A stretch of DNA of 5,903 nt, taken from Planctomycetia bacterium. Its GTDB lineage: Bacteria; Planctomycetota; Planctomycetia; Gemmatales; Gemmataceae. Location of the stretch: NCBI GenBank assembly GCA_022616395.1, contig JAKEEV010000443.1, positions 1 through 5,903 of the forward strand. The letters run 5' to 3'. A program made the position numbers and the translations under genes. Shown one piece after another: positions 1-4,681 of the stretch; positions within the stretch are counted from its first letter, which is position 1, and each line of letters begins with the position of its first letter. The notes beneath the pieces are model-generated. The model made no database searches. It was not told the DNA's origin and was given only the letters and a program-made list of their open reading frames with translations.

Positions 1-617
1 AGGCGGCGGGCGGGAAGACGTTCGTCGAGCAGAAGGATCTCAACGGTCCCAACGCGGTCAACTTCCAGTTTGTCAAGGTGATGTTCGAGTCGGCAGACCG
101 CGACGGAGACGGGAAGATGACCCGCGCCGAGTTCGACGGCTACTTCGACCTCCAGGAGAGCTTCCGCAACATCGCGGTCAGTTTGACTCCCGCGGTGCAA
201 ACGCCGACGCTCTTCCAGTTGCTCGATGAGAACCGCGATGGTCGGCTGAGCGTTCGCGAACTTCGGACCGCCTGGAACCGGCTGATCGTTCTGGAGCAGC
301 CCGGTGCCGAGGTGATTACGAAGAACATCATCCAGCCAGCGGTAACTCTGCGTCTGACGCGCACCTTCGACCGGCAATTCGTCCAACCGGCAGGGGGTTT
401 TTACCCCGGTGGTAACCCGAACCAGGTGGTGGTGCCCACGAAGGGGCCGCTGTGGTTCCGCAAGATGGACCGCAACGGCGATGGCGATGTGTCGCGGATG
501 GAATATCTGGGCACCAAGGACGAGTTCGACTTGCTCGACGCGGACAGCGATGGCCTCATCAGCCTGGAGGAAGCTGAAGCGTTCGACAAGAAGATGCGCG
601 AGAAGGACGAGAAGTGA
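1..617 (+). CDS. EF-hand calcium-binding protein, C-terminal part (5' end outside window)
   Basis: The frame is open from base 3 and gives 204 residues before the TGA at 615-617, so the true start lies upstream. The GTG/ATG at 78-83 is internal. Four canonical 12-residue EF-hand loops are visible (numbering from the first full codon): DRDGDGKMTRAE at 32-43, DENRDGRLSVRE at 75-86, DRNGDGDVSRME at 156-167 and DADSDGLISLEE at 179-190. Each has D/N at loop positions 1, 3 and 5 and Glu at 12, so each should bind Ca2+. Loops 3 and 4 are paired closely; loops 1 and 2 are about 40 residues apart. A Gly/Pro-rich linker (about 129-149) precedes the C-terminal pair, and the end is highly charged. Planctomycetes encode many such proteins, often exported, but the N-terminus that would show a signal peptide is missing here. 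The cellular role is unknown. A terminator follows 25 bases after the stop. Calcium binding is near certain from the motifs; any enzymatic or sensor role would be a guess. Confidence 0.9.
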   Translation, partial: AAGGKTFVEQKDLNGPNAVNFQFVKVMFESADRDGDGKMTRAEFDGYFDLQESFRNIAVSLTPAVQTPTLFQLLDENRDGRLSVRELRTAWNRLIVLEQPGAEVITKNIIQPAVTLRLTRTFDRQFVQPAGGFYPGGNPNQVVVPTKGPLWFRKMDRNGDGDVSRMEYLGTKDEFDLLDADSDGLISLEEAEAFDKKMREKDEK

Positions 618-635
618 GAGTGTGAGTGTGCGTGA
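614..635. repeat. GT-rich GTGTGA-type short tandem repeat at EF-hand stop codon
   Basis: The stop codon of the EF-hand gene opens into a run of GAGTGT/GTGTGA hexamers. The same sequence style recurs as two inverted arms around 1744-1830, again touching a stop codon. It may be a dispersed simple-sequence element. Its function is unknown. Confidence 0.5.
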
Positions 636-641
636 AAACCC

Positions 642-670
642 ACGCGGCGGGCATTTGTTGCCCGCCGCGT
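642..670. terminator. Strong, possibly bidirectional intrinsic terminator
   Basis: A perfect 12-bp GC-rich stem (642-653 pairs with 659-670) closes a 5-nt loop, TTTGT. On the plus strand it is followed by TTCCTTTTGTT, which suits termination of the EF-hand gene. On the minus strand the stem is followed by GGGTTTTCAC, a shorter T run that could also stop the convergent epimerase transcript. Placement between two convergent genes supports the call. Confidence 0.75.
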
Positions 671-673
671 TCC

Positions 674-745
674 TTTTGTTGGAGTTCCGCCTTTAGGCGG
701 CTCTGAAAACCACGAAGACCGGCTAAAGCTCTGACTCCAACAAAA
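674..745. repeat. REP-like imperfect palindrome between convergent genes
   Basis: Twelve-base outer arms TTTTGTTGGAGT (674-685) and ACTCCAACAAAA (734-745) are exact reverse complements. Inside lies a tight hairpin, CCGCC TTTA GGCGG (687-700). The right half carries a related but degenerate CGGCTAAAGCTCTG segment, so the two halves look like diverged inverted copies of one unit. This shape and its location in a convergent intergenic region fit a REP/BIME-type dispersed element. Read on the minus strand, the T-rich arm just after the epimerase stop could help end that transcript. Whether it is dispersed in the genome cannot be seen from one window. Confidence 0.5.
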
Positions 746-752
746 ACAGGAC

Positions 753-1715
753 TCACCCCACGCGAACCTTGCTCTGTCCGATTGTGGCGAGGTGCCATTC
801 CACCGTCAGGCGCAAGCCTTCCTCGAAGCTCACTTGAGGGGCGTAACTCAAATCAGCGCGTGTGCGGCGGATGTCGGCTTTCGAGAACTTCACGTCTCCC
901 GTTCGCGGGGGCGCGAAGCCCGGCGCAAGATCGGTGCCCAGAATCCGGTTGAGTTCCGCGACCAACTCCAGGAGCGTGATGCTTCGCCCGGTGCCGACGT
1001 TGTAGACGTTCCCAGACACCTCCGGTGCTTCCGCGGCTCGCAGAAGCGCCTGCACCGCGTTGGCCACATAGGTGAAGTCGCGCGACTGTAAGCCGTCTCC
1101 CTGAATCGTGGGTGCTCGACCAGCGGCCATCGCGGAGGTGAATAGCGCGATGACGCCTGAATAAGGACTATCGGAGCGCTGACGCGGGCCGAAGATGTTG
1201 AAAAATCGCAGCCGGACTGTTTCGAGGCCGTAAGTGTGGGCGAACGCCTGCATGTAGAGTTCGCCAGCGAGCTTCGCGGCGGCGTATGGCGATTTCGCGA
1301 CAGCCGGCAAGTCTTCGGCCTGCCCGCCCGGCGAACTATACCCGCCATAGGCGCTGGAACTGGCCGCGTAGACGACTCGACGCACACCGCTTTTGCGCGC
1401 TGAGTCAAGCAAGTTCAAAGTTCCCGTGGCGCAGGCCGCGTGTGTGTTGGCGGGGTTTTCCACACTGCGAGCCACCGACGCGAGTGCTCCGAGGTGGTAG
1501 ATCACGCCAGTTCCCTGAACCGCGCGCGCCACCGAGGAGCAGTCCGTGAGGCTCCCTTCGATCACTTCCACATTGGGGAATGGAGCGAGATTGGCGCGCA
1601 AGCCGGTACTGAAGTCATCGAGTACGCGCACCGGCCGCCCGCGACGAACCAGTCCTTCGACGAGATGCGAACCGATAAACCCGGCTCCGCCGGTGACCAG
1701 TGACAGTTCTTCCAT
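753..1715 (-). CDS. NAD-dependent nucleotide-sugar epimerase/dehydratase (extended SDR)
   Basis: A complete 320-residue protein with all the landmarks of an extended short-chain dehydrogenase/reductase. It has an N-terminal Rossmann motif TGGAGFIGSH (8-17), acidic residues D33/D34 after the second strand (typical NAD+ selectivity), AASSSAYG (117-124) with the catalytic Ser/Thr region, the Y144-xxx-K148 catalytic pair in SPYAAAKLAGE, RFFNIFGPRQ (170-179), GDGLQSRDFTYV (206-217), and YNVGTG (238-243) in the nucleotide-sugar-binding part. Length is normal. The pattern is closest to UDP-glucose/UDP-GlcNAc 4-epimerases (GalE/WbpP style) and UDP-glucuronate epimerases. The exact sugar cannot be assigned by eye, so no symbol is given. 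The likely role is making activated sugars for surface polysaccharide or glycosylation in the cytoplasm. No clear Shine-Dalgarno precedes the ATG; only GCGAGC repeats do. The phosphoesterase gene lies upstream on the same strand, 108 bases away across a long inverted repeat, so co-transcription is uncertain. Confidence 0.92.
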   Translation of the reverse strand: MEELSLVTGGAGFIGSHLVEGLVRRGRPVRVLDDFSTGLRANLAPFPNVEVIEGSLTDCSSVARAVQGTGVIYHLGALASVARSVENPANTHAACATGTLNLLDSARKSGVRRVVYAASSSAYGGYSSPGGQAEDLPAVAKSPYAAAKLAGELYMQAFAHTYGLETVRLRFFNIFGPRQRSDSPYSGVIALFTSAMAAGRAPTIQGDGLQSRDFTYVANAVQALLRAAEAPEVSGNVYNVGTGRSITLLELVAELNRILGTDLAPGFAPPRTGDVKFSKADIRRTRADLSYAPQVSFEEGLRLTVEWHLATIGQSKVRVG

Positions 1716-1719
1716 GATT

Positions 1720-1746
1720 GCTCGCTGTGCTCGCTTCGCTCGCAGT
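1720..1746. repeat. Three tandem 9-bp units (GCTCGC + 3)
   Basis: GCTCGCTGT, GCTCGCTTC and GCTCGCAGT follow each other directly (1720-1728, 1729-1737, 1738-1746) just upstream of the epimerase start codon. On the coding strand they place GCGAGC repeats where a ribosome-binding site would be expected. They could be a simple-sequence tract or a regulatory element. There is no direct evidence of function. Confidence 0.45.
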
Positions 1747-1830
1747 GTGAGTGCGAGTGTGAGTGAAAGGCAAGACTCGGCACCGGTAAGGTGTTCTGTC
1801 TTATCTCACACTCACACTCGCACTCACACT
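1744..1830. repeat. Perfect 22-bp GT/AC-rich inverted repeat in the phosphoesterase-epimerase gap
   Basis: The arm at 1744-1765 is the exact reverse complement of 1809-1830, with a 43-nt spacer between. Each arm is built of GTGTGA/GAGTGC-type hexamers. The right arm contains the TGA stop (1824-1826) and the last codon of the phosphoesterase. As RNA the arms would form a very stable long-loop hairpin between two same-strand genes. There is no T run after it on the minus strand, so it is not a standard intrinsic terminator. It might protect or attenuate the transcript, or be a paired copy of a dispersed simple repeat. Confidence 0.7.
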
Positions 1831-2744
1831 GGCGCTGGATGGAGGGTGAAGATTGCCAGTTCGGGGCGGACTCCGAAGCGGAATCTCCAGCCGAAACCGA
1901 CTCCGGTGTTCACATACAGATGTCCGTCTCGGTAGGGGTAAAGTCCGGCGGCCCATCGGCGGGCTTTCTTCCCCAGAAGCAATCGCCCCAGTCCCGGCCA
2001 GTTCACTTGCCCGCCATGCGTGTGACCGCTGAGGATGACATCGGCTCGGTGATCGGCGAGTTGTTCGGCGGTCTGCGGATTGTGGGCAAGCACAACGCGC
2101 GGCGAATCTGGACAGGCGCCGCAAAGGGCCGCGTGCGGATCAGATTCTCCGCTCCACAGATCATCGACTCCAGCGACGAGCAATCCCACCTTGTCGCGCT
2201 CAAGGCGCACCGCTCGGTTGCGCAGGACCGTCACGCCCTCGGACGTGAGCGCATCGGTCACTTCCTGATGTAGTCTCGGATAGCGGCGCACCCCCCGAGA
2301 CGTATGAACCGAAAAGTCGTGATTCCCAAGCACCGCGAACACGCCCATCGGCGCTCGCAGAAAGCGGAAGAGTTTCGCTGCCATCCCGATGTGTTGGGGT
2401 CCGCGGTCGATAAAATCGCCAGTCAGCGCAATGAGGTCGGGTTTCTCCGAGGCCGTGCGCTCGATGGCCTCTTCCAGGTAACCAGCCGGGATGTGCGGGC
2501 CACAGTGGAAGTCGGTCAGTTGGGCAATTCGCAGCCCGGTGAATGCCGCTGGGAGTCCGCGCACGGGAAGCGATATGCGGTTGATGGCCAGCCAGGTTGG
2601 CTCGACGTGATAAGCATAACCGAGCCGCGCCCAAGTTCGCCCCACAACGCGCGCCAGCCGACCGATCACTCCCGGACGCGCGGCAACTTTCGGGGCGAAA
2701 TCCGATCCTCGCCCCCGGACAGGTAACAAGCCGGTAACCGGCAT
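1824..2744 (-). CDS. YkuE/YaeI-like calcineurin-type metallophosphoesterase
   Basis: A 306-residue protein with every metal-binding block of the calcineurin-like phosphoesterase fold in order: TDFHCG (D78, H80), LTGDFIDRG (D110), GNHDF (140-144, N141/H142), LAHNP (H221) and SGHTHGGQ (239-246, H241/H243). The end, VNTGVGFG...RFGVRPELAIF, is typical of the YkuE/YaeI branch. Such enzymes bind two metal ions and hydrolyse phosphoesters; some relatives act on lipid-A-type UDP-sugars or phospholipid headgroups, so the substrate here is open. Residues 1-60 resemble the usual basic or membrane-proximal leader, but no clear transmembrane helix is seen. I chose the ATG at 2744 because AGAGG (2755-2759) sits 10 bases upstream. 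The open frame extends to a TTG at 2843, but that would add an unlikely leader overlapping a terminator-like hairpin. A small inverted repeat (2776-2781 with 2789-2794) and a TAGAAT -10-like box (minus strand, 2784-2779) lie upstream, without a good -35. Confidence 0.9.
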   Translation of the reverse strand: MPVTGLLPVRGRGSDFAPKVAARPGVIGRLARVVGRTWARLGYAYHVEPTWLAINRISLPVRGLPAAFTGLRIAQLTDFHCGPHIPAGYLEEAIERTASEKPDLIALTGDFIDRGPQHIGMAAKLFRFLRAPMGVFAVLGNHDFSVHTSRGVRRYPRLHQEVTDALTSEGVTVLRNRAVRLERDKVGLLVAGVDDLWSGESDPHAALCGACPDSPRVVLAHNPQTAEQLADHRADVILSGHTHGGQVNWPGLGRLLLGKKARRWAAGLYPYRDGHLYVNTGVGFGWRFRFGVRPELAIFTLHPAPV

Positions 2745-2843
2745 GACTGACGAACCTCTGGAAGAATGGACCCGGAAGATTCTAGAGTAATCTTGGATGG
2801 TGGGCGCGGGCGAAACGATGCGAAAAAAATGGGGAAAAGTCAA

Positions 2844-2866
2844 GCGGGACGGATTGTCCGTCCCGC
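2844..2866 (-). terminator. Hairpin terminator candidate after acidic-protein gene
   Basis: A perfect 10-bp stem, GCGGGACGGA with TCCGTCCCGC, closes a 3-nt loop. Read on the minus strand it is followed by TTGACTTTTCCCC and then a seven-T run (2829-2823). The main T run is about 14 bases from the stem, so it is not a textbook terminator. The place, 30 bases after the acidic gene's stop and before the phosphoesterase start, fits transcription ending there. It could also be a dispersed palindromic element. Confidence 0.5.
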
Positions 2867-2896
2867 GAGTCGAGGGAGCCTGAGTCAGAGAGGCTG

Positions 2897-3259
2897 CTAA
2901 CTCTTTGGTCCTGGCCCCTTCTTGGGTGGCGGGGGAGCTGGCTTGTCGTCGTCCTCCTCGTCTTCCTCGTCTTCATCTTCCTCATCGTCGTCGAGGTCGT
3001 CGTCGAAGTCGTCGTCGAATTCGTCGTCGAATTCATCGTCATCGAACTCATCGTCGTCGTCGAATTCGTCGTCGTCGAACTCGTCGTCGTCGAACTCGTC
3101 ATCGTCATCGTCGTCGAAGTCGTCGTCTTCCTCTTCATCTTCTTCGTCGTCCTCGTCATCGGCGGCGACAATCAGCGGAAGCGTTGGCTCCTCAGGCCAA
3201 GGTGACCGCACTTCGGTCGGATCGAGGCCCGGCATCACTAGCAGGGCGCGTACGGACAT
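2897..3259 (-). CDS. Short acidic, D/E-rich low-complexity protein (unknown function)
   Basis: Not a family I recognise. From the ATG at 3259 the product has 120 residues: a 33-residue N-terminal part (MSVRALLVMPGLDPTEVRSPWP...), then a tract of about 72 residues that is Asp/Glu except for eight Phe and one Leu spaced 4-8 apart in DDDEF-like units, then a Pro/Lys-rich basic tail (DKPAPPPPKKGPGPKS). It must be disordered and strongly anionic; cation or basic-protein binding is plausible but unproven. The frame is open to an ATG at 3391 (164 residues). I prefer 3259 because GAGGA (3272-3268, minus strand) lies 8 bases upstream and because the extra 44 codons contain rare ATA, AGA, AGG and CTA codons unlike the rest. 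The tract is a GAC/GAT/GAA triplet repeat, so other frames are also open (poly-Ser and Arg-rich on the plus strand). The minus acidic frame is favoured by its start signal and tail but is not proved. Confidence 0.6.
   Translation of the reverse strand: MSVRALLVMPGLDPTEVRSPWPEEPTLPLIVAADDEDDEEDEEEDDDFDDDDDDEFDDDEFDDDEFDDDDEFDDDEFDDEFDDDFDDDLDDDEEDEDEEDEEDDDKPAPPPPKKGPGPKS
2943..3158. repeat. GTC/GAC trinucleotide microsatellite-like tract
   Basis: This stretch is an imperfect repeat of GTC/ATC/TTC triplets with interspersed GAATTC, GAACTC and GAAGTC units. It encodes the acidic tract on the minus strand. Such DNA tends to gain or lose whole triplets by slippage or unequal recombination, which would change tract length without shifting the frame. 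Confidence 0.8.
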
Positions 3260-3637
3260 GCGGGCATTCCTCGTGTACGGGGTAACGGCCAGCGGCCTGA
3301 TGGCCCCACTGCTATCGGCGTCCGCCGGCCCAAGTTCCAGTATCGAATCGATGCGCGGGCATCTTCCCGCGGTTAGATAGAGTCGTATCATCCGTGGACT
3401 CGTGGCGCGTGAGTCTGGTTCGCCACGCGTGAGTTGGGTGACCGTTGCACTCCAACTCGCTTGCCACTCAGTCCGGTCAAAGGTAGACGCTTCTTAGTAA
3501 ACCCCCTGGAGGGAGTCAAGCATTCCAACGGGATTTCCAAACTTCCGCAAGACGATATGAAATCGTCTCTTGCGACAACTTCGCGAAGGAATCTTACAAT
3601 TCCTCTCTCCAGACTTTTCCCGCGATGAGATGCCGAC
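3260..3637. other. Structured divergent intergenic region
   Basis: No convincing gene lies between the preferred acidic-protein start and the membrane-protein ATG. It holds a 9-bp direct repeat CGCGTGAGT (3406-3414 and 3426-3434). It also holds a stem-loop GAGTTGGGTG / CAC-T-CCAACTC (3431-3440 with 3448-3458, one bulge), and a second stem-loop CGCAAGACGAT / ATCGTCTCTTGCG (3546-3556 with 3562-3574, two-base bulge). The promoter-like site follows at 3572-3600. The hairpins could be regulatory or belong to an unannotated small RNA; neither is shown. If the longer start of the acidic gene is right, its coding region reaches 3391. Confidence 0.45.
3572..3600 (+). promoter_or_regulatory. Sigma-70-like promoter candidate with palindrome in the spacer
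   Basis: GCGACA (3572-3577, four of six bases matching TTGACA) and TACAAT (3595-3600, five of six matching TATAAT) are separated by 17 bases. The spacer contains the perfect palindrome CTTCGCGAAG (3579-3588), well placed for a repressor. The start codon at 3638 is 37 bases past the -10 box. No experimental support is visible. Confidence 0.4.
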
Positions 3638-4450
3638 ATGCCCGACACGCAACAAGCCGAACCACCCGCGACCCAGCCCGATTGGGGACTGGTGACCAAT
3701 GGCCGAATGCGCGACCTCGGTCCGCGCTACATCGAAACGCCGCCCGATCCTTACGCCCCGGATGCTCCGATTATCGCCGAGCCGTGGAACACGGTCACCG
3801 CCACGTTCTTTATCTGGATTGCCCTCTACTGGCTATGGCAACTTCGCGGGCGCTATCGCGAATTCCCTTTCCTCTGCACTTGCATGCCGATTCTGCTCGC
3901 GGGCGGCGTTGGCGGGACGTTCTTCCATGCGACGCGGGTCTCGAAGTATTTCTTCCTGCTGGATGTTGTTCCAATCTCGCTGTTGGGCATCCTCGGTTCG
4001 GTGTACGTGGCCTATCGGCTGTGGGGTCGTGGAGCGTGGTGGTTGTTCTTGCCCGGAGTGGCGGTGTTCTACTTCGCGGTGAACCGCCTGTTCTTCCGCT
4101 TCATCGGTCCGGTCAGTATGCAGTTGAGCATCAATCTCTCATATGCTTCGCTGGCACTGGTCGTGCTGACGCCGATTGTGCTGATGCTGATTCGCACGCG
4201 ATTCCGGTACGGCGGCTGGGTGGTGGGCGGGTTGGTGAGCTTCGCGATTGCGTGGATGTTCCGACTCATTGACCGCGACATGGGACCGTATCTGTCGATG
4301 GGCAGTCACTGGCTCTGGCACACCTTCGGAGCGATTACGACTGCGCTCGTCATCTACTACTTCTACAAGGTCGAAGGCGAGAAGGTGGAAGCGAAGCCGA
4401 ACGATGAGCGCAGAGAAGACACGGTGAAGACAGAAGACAGAAGCGAGTGA
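3638..4450 (+). CDS. Polytopic membrane protein, alkaline-ceramidase-like (CREST superfamily)
   Basis: A 270-residue protein with about seven hydrophobic segments (roughly 52-70, 78-94, 104-126, 133-148, 163-186, 193-211, 222-243), a soluble N-terminus and a charged C-terminal tail. The motifs match alkaline ceramidases in order. IAEPWNTV (46-53) corresponds to the IAE-WNTV segment of human ACER3, including its Ca2+-ligand Glu. GGTFFHATR...LLDVVP (92-112) holds H97 and D109. FAIAWMFRLID (202-212) precedes SHWLWH (223-228), with H224 and H228 spaced HxxxH. In that family three His bind zinc and cleave the amide bond of ceramides. Two differences are visible: the conserved Ser four residues before the first His is Gly93 (with Thr94 beside it), and the His-to-Asp spacing is one longer. 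Activity or substrate may therefore differ. Comparisons are from memory. Only a weak ribosome site (GATGAGATG) precedes the ATG. The last 25 or so residues (KPNDERREDTVKTEDRSE) are encoded by GAAGACA repeats continuous with the downstream element. Confidence 0.72.
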   Translation: MPDTQQAEPPATQPDWGLVTNGRMRDLGPRYIETPPDPYAPDAPIIAEPWNTVTATFFIWIALYWLWQLRGRYREFPFLCTCMPILLAGGVGGTFFHATRVSKYFFLLDVVPISLLGILGSVYVAYRLWGRGAWWLFLPGVAVFYFAVNRLFFRFIGPVSMQLSINLSYASLALVVLTPIVLMLIRTRFRYGGWVVGGLVSFAIAWMFRLIDRDMGPYLSMGSHWLWHTFGAITTALVIYYFYKVEGEKVEAKPNDERREDTVKTEDRSE

Positions 4451-4566
4451 TCCGCAGATTTCGCAGATAGACACAGATTGAAGACAAGACGACAGAGATC
4501 AGAGGACAGAAATCTGCTTTCTGTCCTCTGTTTTGCAATCTGCGTTCATCGGCGAAATCTGCGGAT
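4450..4566. repeat. Nested inverted-repeat element (three concentric stems)
   Basis: Three pairs of arms are concentric: a perfect 15-bp outer pair (4450-4464 with 4552-4566), a 7-bp middle pair CAGATTG/CAATCTG (4474-4480 with 4536-4542), and a perfect 13-bp inner pair (4500-4512 with 4518-4530) with a 5-nt loop TCTGC. It overlaps the last base of the membrane-protein stop codon. Related AGATTTCGCAGAT-like words recur inside the arms. It looks like a MITE- or BIME-type palindromic element, but has no target-site duplication or transposase that I can see. Its inner stem also looks like a terminator. Confidence 0.75.
4500..4534 (+). terminator. Terminator-like inner hairpin after the membrane-protein gene
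   Basis: The 13-bp inner stem (4500-4512 with 4518-4530) is followed at once by TTTT (4531-4534). This is a short but properly placed T run, 50 bases after the membrane-protein stop, and would separate that gene from the uxaE-like gene. Confidence 0.5.
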
Positions 4567-4681
4567 AAAACTCTTCACTTCTGATCGTGCCGTTCTTCTG
4601 CGTTGATCGTGCGGCTCGTGTCTTCGCAAATGCTGGGTGAGTCTGCTACAACATCTCTCCAGGCACTTCGGAGATTCCGCC
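4567..4681 (+). promoter_or_regulatory. Leader of the uxaE-like gene: -10-like box and Shine-Dalgarno
   Basis: TACAAC (4647-4652) is a plausible -10 box, but no good -35 is seen. It is followed closely by CTCTCCAG (4655-4662), a word that also follows TACAAT upstream of the membrane-protein gene (3605-3612). A clear Shine-Dalgarno GGAG (4670-4673) sits 8 bases before the ATG at 4682 and fixes that start. Confidence 0.4.

Noticed and set aside
2745..2843. N-terminal extension of the phosphoesterase to a TTG start at 2843
   Set aside because: The leader has no family resemblance, its start abuts the 2844-2866 hairpin, and the ATG at 2744 has an AGAGG ribosome site.
2943..3158. Possible CRISPR array or protein-repeat domain from the repeated GTCGTCGAATTC units
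   Set aside because: The units are short, contiguous and triplet-based, with no spacers of uniform length. It is a low-complexity coding tract.
3388..3699. 103-residue minus-strand open frame
   Set aside because: No recognisable motif, mixed low-quality composition, and it overlaps the promoter-like site and the start of the membrane-protein gene on the other strand.
3625..4272. 215-residue plus-strand open frame overlapping the membrane protein
   Set aside because: Its Arg/Ser/Cys-rich composition is typical of a shifted-frame shadow, while the 3638 frame has transmembrane segments and family motifs.
1..4450. A joint calcium theme linking the EF-hand protein, the acidic protein and the Ca2+-site ceramidase-like protein
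   Set aside because: Attractive, but it rests only on proximity. The genes are on different strands and separated by terminators and hairpins.
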